Positions 1-6,867 are shown, counted from the first letter of the stretch. The stretch: DNA of 10,920 bases from CAZYAK01 sp964645935 (GCA_964645935.1 CAZYAK010000054.1:1-10920); one strand, 5' to 3'. Made by a program: numbers and translations. Notes: generated from the letters alone by a model not told the origin.

Positions 1-7
1 ATCCGCT

Positions 8-190
8 GGAGGCCGGCGGCTTGGCAGGTCGGCGCGTTCTTTCTCCCATTTCTTTGTCCCAGGGGATCGCGTCCCAAGCCCACGACGCGACGTCCTTGGC
101 TTGGTGACGGGGATCGCGTACAAAGATGGGAAACCCTTGCGGAGCCGGCCATGCGAATTTTGAGGCAGCTGCATGGCACCCAACCTCACG
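8..190 (+). ncRNA. Candidate structured RNA (unidentified)
   Basis: No reading frame here looks like protein, but complementary segments are dense and mostly nested. Bases 11-17 (GGCCGGC) match 144-150. Bases 45-49 plus 52-57 match 120-130, giving 11 pairs with a 2-base bulge. Inside, 67-73 (TCGCGTC) match 84-90, and the loop segment 74-80 (CCAAGCC) matches 98-104, so these two helices cross or exclude each other. Farther on, 149-154 (CCATGC) match 171-176, and its loop 161-165 (TGAGG) matches 184-188, a sterically reasonable H-type pseudoknot. I looked for the conserved signatures of RNase P RNA, tmRNA, SRP RNA, 6S RNA and tRNA and did not find them. The strand is inferred from pseudoknot loop lengths, which are more feasible on the plus strand. 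The 5' end may lie before the window. It is separate from secG, which has its own promoter at 242-270. Confidence 0.35.
62..119. repeat. Direct repeat of 11 bases inside the structured region
   Basis: GGGGATCGCGT occurs at 62-72 and again at 109-119, flanking the crossing helices of the candidate RNA. Each copy lies next to one strand of the 45-57/120-130 helix. The repeat could offer alternative pairing partners for the GACGCGA segment at 84-90, or it could be a remnant of local duplication. Confidence 0.6.
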
Positions 191-241
191 AATCCCCGGC
201 AACACCGATCATCCATAGGTCCCCACTGGCAGAATCACCCG

Positions 242-270
242 TTGCCACACCCCGAAAACCCCCGTAGAAT
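242..270 (+). promoter_or_regulatory. Sigma-70-type promoter for secG
   Basis: TTGCCA (242-247) and TAGAAT (265-270) are 17 bases apart, close to the bacterial housekeeping consensus. Transcription would start near 277, leaving a leader of about 20 bases before the secG ATG at 298. This is the best-formed two-box promoter in the window. Confidence 0.6.
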
Positions 271-297
271 GCCTCTCGGTTCCTCTTTCGCCTTCCC

Positions 298-513
298 ATG
301 CTCCTCACCTCCGTCCAAATCGTCATCGCCCTGCTCATGAGCTTGTGCATCTTGGTGCAGCACCGGGCTTCCGGCCTTACGTCCACGTTTGGCGGTAGCG
401 GAGCGGTGGTGGTGCAGCGTCGCGGTGCGGAGAAGGTGCTGTACAAGATGACCATCTGGCTGAGCGTGGCCTTCATGGTCCTCAGCCTCGCCCAGCTGTT
501 CCTCCTGGCCTGA
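298..513 (+). CDS. secG: Preprotein translocase subunit SecG
   Basis: The 71-residue product has the size and layout of SecG, the small accessory membrane subunit of the SecYEG channel that assists SecA-driven protein export. Two hydrophobic spans are visible, at about residues 3-21 and 50-70. The connecting cytoplasmic loop carries the family's conserved G-L-x-x-x-F-G-G-S-G pattern at about residues 26-35. The ATG at 298 gives a normal family length and places the first membrane span at the N terminus. No Shine-Dalgarno sequence precedes it (bases 285-297 are pyrimidine-rich). A consensus promoter lies just upstream and a stem-loop follows the stop codon, so it may be transcribed alone. The next gene is an anchored extracytoplasmic binding protein that would need this export channel. 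Confidence 0.93.
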   Translation: MLLTSVQIVIALLMSLCILVQHRASGLTSTFGGSGAVVVQRRGAEKVLYKMTIWLSVAFMVLSLAQLFLLA

Positions 514-515
514 GG

Positions 516-559
516 GCCGGGATCCCGTCCGATCCGGGATGAGCCCCGGCAGTTTGATC
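516..559 (+). terminator. Stem-loop after secG, possible terminator
   Basis: Directly after the secG stop, bases 516-527 can pair with 535-540 and 545-550: 12 GC-rich pairs with a 4-base bulge (541-544) and a 7-base loop. The following AGTTTGAT is only a weak T-tract. It may terminate secG transcription just before the -10 box of the next gene. Confidence 0.4.
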
Positions 560-560
560 G

Positions 561-569
561 TGCTACCAT
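561..569 (+). promoter_or_regulatory. Extended -10 box for the solute-binding protein gene
   Basis: TGCTACCAT has the TGn extension plus a TAxxxT-type hexamer. The identical 9-mer stands at 3594-3602, nine bases before the tRNA 5' end. By the same spacing, transcription here would begin at about 577, exactly on an ATG. No convincing -35 box is seen. Confidence 0.45.
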
Positions 570-576
570 GGCCGGG

Positions 577-2895
577 ATGTTCCGACCACTCCAGGCCATC
601 GCCCTCATGTCCCGCTGGGAACGGTGGGCTCTCGGCGCCCTCACCCTCGGTGTGGTGGGAGGTGCCGCGGGCCTCACGCGCCAGTTCTACGTAGCCTCCA
701 CGGTGCTGATGCCGAGCATCGGCGGCACGTACATCGAGGGATCCGTCGGCGACCTGCAGCCGCTTAACCCCTGGTTCACCGTGCAAAACGATGTGAACCG
801 CGACATCGTGTCGCTCGTCTTCGCGGGGCTCCTGCGCTACAACCCGCAGACCCGCCGGATCGAGGAAGATTTGGCCACGCTGGAGACGGGCGCGGACTTC
901 AAGACCTACACCCTCAGGCTCAAGGAGATGCTCTTTTGGCATGACACCACCGAAGCGGAACCCCATCCCATCACCGCCGACGATGTAGTCTTCACGTTCC
1001 GCACTATCCAGAATCCCGAGTTCCCAAACCTCCTCCTCCAGCAGAACTTCCGCGGCGTCACCATCGAGAAGCTCGATGACCGCACCGTGCGCTTCAAGCT
1101 GGAGCAGCCCTACAGCTTCTTTCCAAGCAACCTGACGATCGGGCTCCTTCCGCTCAAGGCGTTCGAGGGCATCCCGGTTTCCAAGTTCGACCAGCACCTG
1201 GACTTCGGTATCAACCCCGTCGGCGCCGGGCCCTATCGCTTACGGACCGTTGTGCAGACCGAGCTCTCCTCCGAGGTCACGCTGGAGCGCTTCGCGCGGC
1301 CGCTCACGCCCGTCTACCGCCTGGATCGCATCGTGTTCCGCATCTTCCCGGACTACTCCACGCTGCTGTCGGACCTCCGTAACCTTCAGGGGGTGCGCCT
1401 CGTCCCCCGCAACAGCGAGGGCCAGCCGCTCATCCCCAAGCGGTTGCAGGCGCGCAACTACTACCTGCCGCAGTACGTGGCGCTGTTCTTCAACATGGAT
1501 AAGCAAGCGCTGCACGACCAGAAGCTCCGGATGGGCCTCCAGCTCGGCACGAACAAGCAGGCCATCGTTGACGCGCTGCACGAATCCATCATCGTGGACA
1601 CTCCCCTCTTGGAGATCAATGTCTCGGATTGGCGGTACCACTACGACGCCGCCGCGGCCCAGGGCGCGCTGCTGGCCTCCCGGTGGAACATCCCCGAGCG
1701 CCTGCGCCTCCAGCGGTTGCTGGAGCAAGACGAGACGAACAGGGCGGGGCCGCTGCGCCTGCCCGTGATCGCCAGGGCGCCCGCCGACGGGTTCCTTACA
1801 TACTCAGGCTCGTACGGCGCCATGCCCCGAGACGCCCGTATCAATGGCACGGAGCTGCGTCCGGTGCCCGGCATGTCGGGCGCGTGGATCGTGCGACTGC
1901 CTGTGATCAGCGGCACAGGCGCTCTCAAGATCGGCGAGAACCTCGTGCGCCTCACGGCAGCCAACGGCAAGGTGCTGGATTCCACGTACCTCTACCTCGC
2001 CGACACGCAGCCCGCCTACGAGCGCGCCATCCGCGAGCGCGACCTCGTACGCCGCTACATCGCCACTCGCGACGGCCGCGCCGCCGAAGCCGACAGGATC
2101 ACAGGGGCAGACTTGGCATTGCAAGAAGGGATGCTCCGCCGCCGCACGCCCGAGGATCCCCCGAGCGTCCGCCAGAACGAACGCGGCGAGACCCTGAGCC
2201 TCCGTCTCCTCACGAGCGACGCTCCCCTCACCTATCGAAAGGTGGCGGAGGAGGTCGCCAAGGAATGGGCGGCCCTGGGTGTGCAGGTGAAGGTGGAAGT
2301 GCCGGACACGCGGGAGGAGTTCGAGGAACGGCTCCTCAAGCGCGATTACGACGTGCTGCTCTTCGGGCAGTCGCTCCTGGATAACCTCGACAGCTATCCG
2401 TACTGGCACAGCAGCGGCACGCAGCGTCTTACGGGCAACGACCAGGACCTGCGTCGCGACGCCTATAACCTCTCGCAGTACCGATCGTTTGAAGCAGATG
2501 CACTCCTGGAGACCATTCGCAGCACCGGCGACGAAGCCGAACGCCAGCGCGCCCTTGAGGAGCTGCAGGAGGTGCTCAAGAACCACGTGCCCGCGGTGTT
2601 CCTGTACTCGCCGCTGTACGCCACCGCCTTCCGTTCTAGCATCCTGGGGGTCGACCTCGGCTCGCTCTCGCTGCACTCCGACCGCTTCCTCTCACTCCAC
2701 AAGTGGTACGTCCGCCGAGACCGCGTATTCCTGCCCGGCAAGGGGTGGGGGTCGTTGCCGGGGTGGGTGGGGACGCTGCTAGTGGGAGGAGGGTCGCCCG
2801 CACCTGCCGTTCGAGCCGTGCCCGCGGGCACGGGCGCCGTTCGTCCGTCGCCTTCCAGTGCAGTCACGGCCTCGGGAACAGCCGTTGTGCAATAA
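577..2895 (+). CDS. Membrane-anchored family 5 (peptide-type) extracellular solute-binding protein
   Basis: The 772-residue product resembles the DppA/OppA family (SBP_bac_5), which binds peptides or other solutes outside the membrane for an ABC importer. Residues below count from the alternative upstream ATG at 568. A single hydrophobic anchor spans about 20-38, with no lipobox. Family landmarks follow: L-N-P-W at 66-69, the F-A-G-L-L-R-Y-N segment at 85-92, D-D-V-V-F-T-F at 138-144, G-A-G-P-Y at 219-223, and the C-terminal lobe at about 545-712. Between the lobes, about 395-480 reads as a beta-rich Ig-like insertion, followed by a charged helical stretch at 482-525. The tail from about 735 is Gly/Ala/Pro/Ser-rich and probably disordered. 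At 775 residues it is longer than the usual 500-600. I preferred 577 because a -10-like box overlaps 568, predicting a leaderless transcript from 577. No permease or ATPase genes are in the window, so the transporter partner is unknown. Confidence 0.88.
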   Translation: MFRPLQAIALMSRWERWALGALTLGVVGGAAGLTRQFYVASTVLMPSIGGTYIEGSVGDLQPLNPWFTVQNDVNRDIVSLVFAGLLRYNPQTRRIEEDLATLETGADFKTYTLRLKEMLFWHDTTEAEPHPITADDVVFTFRTIQNPEFPNLLLQQNFRGVTIEKLDDRTVRFKLEQPYSFFPSNLTIGLLPLKAFEGIPVSKFDQHLDFGINPVGAGPYRLRTVVQTELSSEVTLERFARPLTPVYRLDRIVFRIFPDYSTLLSDLRNLQGVRLVPRNSEGQPLIPKRLQARNYYLPQYVALFFNMDKQALHDQKLRMGLQLGTNKQAIVDALHESIIVDTPLLEINVSDWRYHYDAAAAQGALLASRWNIPERLRLQRLLEQDETNRAGPLRLPVIARAPADGFLTYSGSYGAMPRDARINGTELRPVPGMSGAWIVRLPVISGTGALKIGENLVRLTAANGKVLDSTYLYLADTQPAYERAIRERDLVRRYIATRDGRAAEADRITGADLALQEGMLRRRTPEDPPSVRQNERGETLSLRLLTSDAPLTYRKVAEEVAKEWAALGVQVKVEVPDTREEFEERLLKRDYDVLLFGQSLLDNLDSYPYWHSSGTQRLTGNDQDLRRDAYNLSQYRSFEADALLETIRSTGDEAERQRALEELQEVLKNHVPAVFLYSPLYATAFRSSILGVDLGSLSLHSDRFLSLHKWYVRRDRVFLPGKGWGSLPGWVGTLLVGGGSPAPAVRAVPAGTGAVRPSPSSAVTASGTAVVQ

Positions 2896-2974
2896 AGGTA
2901 TTCATCGTCAAACCAATCTGTCCCAGGCCGGGCAAGGATCCCTCGGCTGGCGCGTCCCCTAGGCTGGCAGCAGG

Positions 2975-2980
2975 TAGAAT
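2975..2980 (+). promoter_or_regulatory. -10 box (GGTAGAATGGC) for rplI
   Basis: TAGAAT sits in GGTAGAATGGC, the same 11-mer found on the minus strand ahead of the CCA-adding enzyme. No good -35 box is visible. A start near 2988 would give an rplI leader of about 76 bases. Confidence 0.45.
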
Positions 2981-3063
2981 GGCGGCCTCCAGGCTCCATT
3001 GACGGACGCTTTCGGCCCACGTAGACTGCCTTGGCTCTCGGAAGCACCATTCCGAATCGCATC

Positions 3064-3555
3064 ATGGAAATCCTCCTCCTCCAAGACGTCGCCGGCATTG
3101 GGAAGAAGAACGACCTGCTTATTGTGGGGGACGGTTTCGCGCTCAACTGCCTTCTTCCGCAGCGGAAGGCGCTCGTGGCCACGCCCACGGTCCGCCGTCG
3201 CTACGCCGAGGTCATCAAGAAGCGCGCTGAGGAGAAAGAGAAGGAGAAGAACATCCAGCAGGCCACGGCCTCTGCCCTCTCCAACAAGACCGTGCGTTTC
3301 CAGCGCAAGGCCAACAAGACGGGCAAACTCTTTGCCGCGCTCTCGGCGCAGGAAATCGCCTCCGCGCTCAAGGATCAAGTGGAGCTGGAGGTCAGCCCCG
3401 ACGACATCATCATCGCCGAGCCCATCAAGAACGTCGGCAACACGACGGTCCAGCTCAAGGTCGGCGACGCCAAGCTCTCCCTCGCCGTGGTCATCCACGA
3501 GGAGAAGGAGGCCAAGCCCAAGGCCGCGAAAGAGGAGGTCAAGGAGCCGGCGTAA
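3064..3555 (+). CDS. rplI: 50S ribosomal protein L9
   Basis: The 163-residue product starts with the typical bL9 N-terminal domain: M-E-I-L-L-L-Q-D-V, then G-I-G-K-K-N-D, then V-G-D-G-F-A-L-N-C-L-L-P. These match the conserved L-x-D-V-x-G-x-G-K-x-G-D and D-G-Y-x-R-N-x-L-x-P pattern that binds 23S rRNA near the L1 stalk. A long charged helix (about residues 45-80, rich in Lys and Glu) links it to the C-terminal domain at about 85-150. A Lys/Glu/Ala tail of roughly 15 residues extends beyond the usual end. The ATG at 3064 is chosen because it aligns with the family start; an in-frame TTG at 3031 would add 11 unrelated residues. No Shine-Dalgarno sequence is present. The tRNA follows 55 bases downstream with its own -10 box. 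Confidence 0.95.
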   Translation: MEILLLQDVAGIGKKNDLLIVGDGFALNCLLPQRKALVATPTVRRRYAEVIKKRAEEKEKEKNIQQATASALSNKTVRFQRKANKTGKLFAALSAQEIASALKDQVELEVSPDDIIIAEPIKNVGNTTVQLKVGDAKLSLAVVIHEEKEAKPKAAKEEVKEPA

Positions 3556-3593
3556 GCCGTGTCCCCTTCCTCATGCAGGGATCTGTTTCACCG

Positions 3594-3602
3594 TGCTACC
3601 AT
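3594..3602 (+). promoter_or_regulatory. Extended -10 box for the tRNA gene
   Basis: TGCTACCAT is identical to the element at 561-569. Its end lies eight bases before the first base of the tRNA, as expected if transcription starts at or next to the mature 5' end. No clear -35 box is seen. Confidence 0.45.
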
Positions 3603-3610
3603 TTGGCCGT

Positions 3611-3687
3611 GGGCCAGTAGCTCAGTTGGTTAGAGCGCGGGACTTATAAGCCCGTGGTCGGTGGTTCAACTCCCCCCTGGCCCACCA
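3611..3687 (+). tRNA. tRNA with anticodon UAU (tRNA-Ile)
   Basis: A full cloverleaf can be drawn. The acceptor stem 3611-3617/3677-3683 has seven perfect pairs. The D arm has GCTC/GAGC at 3620-3623/3633-3636. The anticodon arm is 3638-3654, the T arm 3660-3676, the discriminator A is at 3684, and CCA is encoded at 3685-3687. The seven-base loop CTTATAA places TAT at 3645-3647, which reads the isoleucine codon AUA. Most bacteria use a CAU anticodon modified to lysidine for this codon, and the body resembles that minor isoleucine tRNA. Two stem positions do not pair: A·G closing the anticodon loop (3642/3650) and T·C in the T stem (3662/3674). It may be a functional but divergent tRNA, or a decaying copy. 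Confidence 0.88.
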
Positions 3688-3749
3688 TCCAGGACAGACG
3701 TCACAAGAACCGCTCCATCCATGGATTCCAGGCTCCTGCCGAGGCACGC

Positions 3750-4487
3750 TCATCCCACAGGGTCGCCAGGGTGGTCACCTTCCAGCGTGAATTCGGGCTC
3801 GGCACGCAGCTGAGCGCAGTGCTCTTCCATGTCTTGCTGTGTGGCTGTTTCGGGGTTTGGGAGTCCTAGCAGGCGCGCATGGTCGATACGGTAGATGCGC
3901 GTTATTTCTATGTGTATCTCCTCCATGGTTGCACCTTTGGGGAGTATGGCCCCAAGTTCGCGGGCTTTCTGAGCGAGACTCCTCACGCGTTCTGCCTGAG
4001 CGATATCGGCTACGACCGTGGCGATCTTGGGATGGGATATACCAAGGGCGGCAGCCCTGTTCAGGAGGCGGTGCTCGCGTTCTGCATGGGTCACGAGAAC
4101 TCTGAGCTGTTCGCAATCCTCCACGCGCTGCGGCTGTGCTGTGGCCAGCTGCTCTGCACGGGCAGTAAGATTCAGGGCTGCGGCGCGCCTCAGGAGATCT
4201 TGCTGGAGATATGCGGCGGTAATCTGAGCCTCTGTCGCATCTTGGGGAAGGCCCGCTTGCGCTGCTGCTTGAGGAAGCGACGCGGTGTGAATCATGGCCC
4301 ATGTCGCTTCCTCTGGTTTTGTGATACCGAGGCACTTCGCCAGAGCCAACCGCTCTTCGCCGAGCGACACCCCGGGCTTCTGAAGAGGCTGTATTGGTTG
4401 TTGTTCTGGAGAATCAGACGGAGAGTCCACGGACATGACCAAGGGGGAATGCGCACAGATTAGCAAAAAGAGGGATGTGCAGCGCAT
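3750..4487 (-). CDS. Secreted helical-repeat protein of unknown function
   Basis: I do not recognise a named family. From the ATG at 4487 the product has 245 residues. Residues 1-18 form a short signal-like segment (Arg at position 2, hydrophobic core at about 5-17, then M-S-V-D-S), followed by a Pro/Ser/Gln-rich linker to about 42. The remainder is alpha-helical with degenerate repeats of about 25-30 residues, each reading roughly A-x-x-L-G-[IL]-x-x-P-x-x-A-T-x-x-x-I. Copies start near 49, 75, 101, 145, 174 and 203. The repeats suggest a solenoid for protein contacts, by analogy only. An in-frame ATG at 4436 would remove the signal segment. The gene faces the tRNA tail to tail and is divergent from the short ORF at 4627. 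Its composition looks less GC-rich than its neighbours by eye. Confidence 0.65.
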   Translation of the reverse strand: MRCTSLFLLICAHSPLVMSVDSPSDSPEQQPIQPLQKPGVSLGEERLALAKCLGITKPEEATWAMIHTASLPQAAAQAGLPQDATEAQITAAYLQQDLLRRAAALNLTARAEQLATAQPQRVEDCEQLRVLVTHAEREHRLLNRAAALGISHPKIATVVADIAQAERVRSLAQKARELGAILPKGATMEEIHIEITRIYRIDHARLLGLPNPETATQQDMEEHCAQLRAEPEFTLEGDHPGDPVG

Positions 4488-4626
4488 GTTCACGAGAGAG
4501 CAACTCGCTTGAGGCGCCGCATCGAAGGGCGGAGTTTTACTGAGGCTGGAGGGAAAAAACTGGTGTGCGATGAGTTTGAGAGGCCTAGATCGAATAGTGC
4601 ACGCTGTTGGGTCTACGCTGACATCC
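4488..4626. other. Divergent spacer between repeat protein and short ORF
   Basis: This spacer should hold the promoters of both flanking genes. On the minus strand a TAAAAC hexamer (4539-4534) could serve the leftward gene with a leader near 40 bases. On the plus strand TACGCT (4614-4619) ends seven bases before the ATG at 4627. Both calls are weak. No RNA gene or repeat is evident. Confidence 0.3.
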
Positions 4627-4821
4627 ATGCATACCATCCTCTCAAGTCTCCGGTCGCTGTTCACCCCCAGTCACGTCGTGGAACTGCTTACACAACGGGC
4701 GTCACAGCACAGGCTGTTCTCGCTGCATGGGAGCCGCACTTGCGATGGCTGCACGCGGCGCATTCCTGGCAACCAGTCGCACTGTCGGCCGTGCATCGCG
4801 CTGATGCCCAGGGGACGCTGA
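4627..4821 (+). CDS. Small zinc-ribbon-like protein, hypothetical
   Basis: This ORF of 64 residues (83 if begun at the ATG at 4570) belongs to no family I recognise. Its C-terminal third carries C-D-G-C, ten residues, then C-R-P-C, that is CxxC-x10-CxxC with His just before the third Cys. That spacing is typical of small zinc ribbons or rubredoxin-like knuckles. The N-terminal half is moderately hydrophobic with a Leu-rich segment. The 4627 start is favoured because a -10-like TACGCT ends seven bases upstream, the spacing seen at other genes in this window. It stands alone between a divergent gene and the M3 peptidase gene, 33 bases downstream. It could be an independent regulator or metal-binding peptide. 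The chance of a spurious ORF in GC-rich DNA is real. Confidence 0.45.
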   Translation: MHTILSSLRSLFTPSHVVELLTQRASQHRLFSLHGSRTCDGCTRRIPGNQSHCRPCIALMPRGR

Positions 4822-4841
4822 CGGAGCGGGCTGGATTGGGC

Positions 4842-4847
4842 TAGAGT
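4842..4847 (+). promoter_or_regulatory. -10 box for the M3 oligopeptidase gene
   Basis: TAGAGT ends seven bases before the ATG at 4855, so transcription would start at or beside the first codon. A CTGACG at 4818-4823 could be a weak -35 box with an 18-base spacer. Confidence 0.4.
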
Positions 4848-4854
4848 CGACGGG

Positions 4855-6864
4855 ATGACCACCGACCAGCTCCTCAACCTCCTTGCCACCGATCCCCTCC
4901 CCTACGTCGCCCTGGGCACACCTTCAGCGCTTCAGGCGCACCCCGCCGCGTTCGATCGCCTGATGCGTGAGGGCAAGGCGCAGTTTCGTCGCATCCTCAA
5001 GCAGGATCCCAAGACCGTCACGTTCGCGAGTGTCGTGCGCGCAACCTTGGATATCGAGGGTCCCATTGGGACGCTCTGGGGGGTGTTGGGCAACCACCAC
5101 CACACGCACGGCACCGAGACGACCCGGCAGCTTATCCAATCCCTGCAGCCCAAGCTCACGGCCTTCTTCAGCACGATGTCCATGAGCCCGGCGCTCTACG
5201 CGCTGCTCAAGCGCGTGAAGGCACGCAAAGACCTCACGGCGATGGAGAAGCGGTCGCTTTATTTGCAGATGCGCGGGATGGAGTTTGCCGGCGTCCACCT
5301 GCCTGCTAAGAAGCAGAAACGTCTGCGCACGATCAACAAGCAACTCGGGGCGATCTCCGAGAAATTCTCGGACAATGGCACCCAGGCTCGGCGAGCGTAC
5401 TGGAAGCGCGTCACGGACCGTGCCCTGCTCGGCGAGATGCCGGAGCACGACATCGCCATGGCCGCAGAGGAGGCCAAGACGCGCAAGGTAAAGGGTTGGG
5501 TGTTCACGCTCGCGTACCCGTCCTACAGCGCCGTACAGCGCTACTGCACTGACCGCACGGTGCGAGAGGCACTCTACCGCGCACACGTCTCCGTGGCGTC
5601 CTCGGGCACGCGCGACAACCGGCCGCTGATCGTGAAGATCTTACAGCGTCGCCAGGAGAAGGCGCGGCTCCTCGGCTACCGCCGCTACGCGGACTACGCG
5701 ATCGACGATCGGATGGCCGGTACCGTGGCGACGGCTCGTGGCACCATCGACGCCTTTTTGCGCCGCTGCCGCACACGTGCCAAGCAAGAAGTGCGCGAGC
5801 TCAAGGCGCACTCCGGTATCAAGGACTTCCAGTGGTGGGACCTCGGCTACGCGGCCCGTAGGCTCCGCGAGGAGCGGTACTCCGTCAACGAGCGGGAGCT
5901 CATGGAGTACTTCCCGATGGAGAAGATGATCGAGGGCAGCTTCGATATGGCATCCACGCTTTTTGGGCTCTCGTTTAAGGAGCTCAAAGCGCACTCCCGA
6001 GACGTCCGGGAGTACGCAGTGTGGCGCGGCGGCAAGCGGATTGGGTATCTGTACCTGGATCTCGACGAGCGGCCTGCCAAGCGGGCGGGCGCGTGGTCTG
6101 CGTGCGTCACGGATCCCATCCGTGCCCCCGGGCGCGACGCCCCGGGCGTGGTCATCAACGTGGGGGGCTTCGGCCGCGCGGCAAAAGGCAAGCCCCGGCT
6201 GCTCAAGCACGGCGAGGTGGTGACGCTCTTCCACGAGTTTGGCCACGCCGTGCACGCGCTCCTCGCGGAGACTCCGGAGCGCAACCTCCACGGCATGCAC
6301 GTGGAGTGGGACTTTGTGGAACTGCCGTCGCAACTGTTTGAGAACTGGTGCTGGGAGCGCGATGCGCTGCGCCGCTATGCGCATCACTACCGCACCGGCA
6401 AGCCGATCCCAGACTCGCTGCAGGAGCGGATGCTCAAGAGCCGCGTGTTCCTCCAGGCGATGAATGGCCTCTCCCAGGGAGAGTTTTCCACGCTGGATAT
6501 GGTGCTCCACACGGTGCGCCCGCCGCGGTCGGTACGCGAGCTCGATGCGCTCTGTGCGAAGGTTTCGCAGCGCATCAGCGTGCTGCCGACGCTTAACGAC
6601 GGCAAGCGCCACGCGGACTTTCACCACATCTTCTCCGGAGGGTACGCCGCGGCGTACTACAGCTACCTCTGGGCCGAGATCCTGGAGGCCGATGTCTTTG
6701 AGCGGTTCTTGGAGCGCGGAATGTTCAACCGCCCGCTCGGTGAGAAGCTCCGCAAAGAGATCCTTTCGGTGGGCGCATCGCGGCCCGCGATGGCGTCGTT
6801 TTGCGCGTTTATGGGCCGTAAACCGGATCCCCATGCGTTGTTGAGGCGTATGGGCCTGGCTTGA
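4855..6864 (+). CDS. M3 family oligopeptidase (thimet/oligopeptidase A type)
   Basis: The 669-residue product is a zinc metallopeptidase of family M3, cytosolic enzymes that cut short peptides produced by proteolysis or import. The catalytic H-E-F-G-H is at residues 460-464, with zinc ligands His460 and His464 and catalytic Glu461. The third ligand fits Glu489, in V-E-L-P-S-Q, 29 residues after the first His, as in thimet oligopeptidase. The C-terminal H-x-I-F-x-G-G-Y-A-A-x-Y-Y-S-Y-L-W segment, around 588-604, is the conserved substrate-binding region. The long helical N-terminal half and the total length fit subfamily M3A. No signal peptide is seen. The start at 4855 fits the family, and a -10-like box sits seven bases ahead. 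It could degrade peptides captured by the solute-binding protein encoded at 577-2895, but that link is inference. Confidence 0.93.
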   Translation: MTTDQLLNLLATDPLPYVALGTPSALQAHPAAFDRLMREGKAQFRRILKQDPKTVTFASVVRATLDIEGPIGTLWGVLGNHHHTHGTETTRQLIQSLQPKLTAFFSTMSMSPALYALLKRVKARKDLTAMEKRSLYLQMRGMEFAGVHLPAKKQKRLRTINKQLGAISEKFSDNGTQARRAYWKRVTDRALLGEMPEHDIAMAAEEAKTRKVKGWVFTLAYPSYSAVQRYCTDRTVREALYRAHVSVASSGTRDNRPLIVKILQRRQEKARLLGYRRYADYAIDDRMAGTVATARGTIDAFLRRCRTRAKQEVRELKAHSGIKDFQWWDLGYAARRLREERYSVNERELMEYFPMEKMIEGSFDMASTLFGLSFKELKAHSRDVREYAVWRGGKRIGYLYLDLDERPAKRAGAWSACVTDPIRAPGRDAPGVVINVGGFGRAAKGKPRLLKHGEVVTLFHEFGHAVHALLAETPERNLHGMHVEWDFVELPSQLFENWCWERDALRRYAHHYRTGKPIPDSLQERMLKSRVFLQAMNGLSQGEFSTLDMVLHTVRPPRSVRELDALCAKVSQRISVLPTLNDGKRHADFHHIFSGGYAAAYYSYLWAEILEADVFERFLERGMFNRPLGEKLRKEILSVGASRPAMASFCAFMGRKPDPHALLRRMGLA

Positions 6865-6867
6865 TGC

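Noticed and set aside
8..190. Identification of the structured region as RNase P RNA, tmRNA or an HDV-like ribozyme
   Set aside because: The conserved RNase P cores, the tmRNA T-arm with CCA, and the HDV nested core are not present; similarity was limited to short GC-rich strings.
186..1197. Long minus-strand ORFs opposite secG and the 5' part of the solute-binding protein gene
   Set aside because: They lie antisense to convincing genes, are Arg/Gly/His/Glu-rich without any family pattern, and arise from the GC-rich codon bias.
2919..2950. Imperfect hairpin after the solute-binding protein gene as a terminator
   Set aside because: The pairing is interrupted by a bulge and mismatch, and no T-tract follows.
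3031..3063. TTG-initiated extension of ribosomal protein L9
   Set aside because: The 11 extra residues do not match the family; the ATG at 3064 aligns with the known L9 start.
3654..3869. Plus-strand ORF beginning inside the tRNA
   Set aside because: Its start lies within the tRNA and it runs antisense to the repeat-protein gene; it has no recognisable features.
3839..4463. Plus-strand Cys-rich ORFs (88 and 194 residues) opposite the repeat-protein gene
   Set aside because: The minus frame has a signal segment and internal repeats, whereas the plus frames have scattered Cys and Trp with no pattern. The call is less secure than for other shadows.
5641..6834. A 397-residue minus-strand ORF inside the M3 oligopeptidase gene
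   Set aside because: The plus strand has the HEFGH motif and full M3 features; the antisense frame is His/Arg/Leu/Val-rich without motifs.
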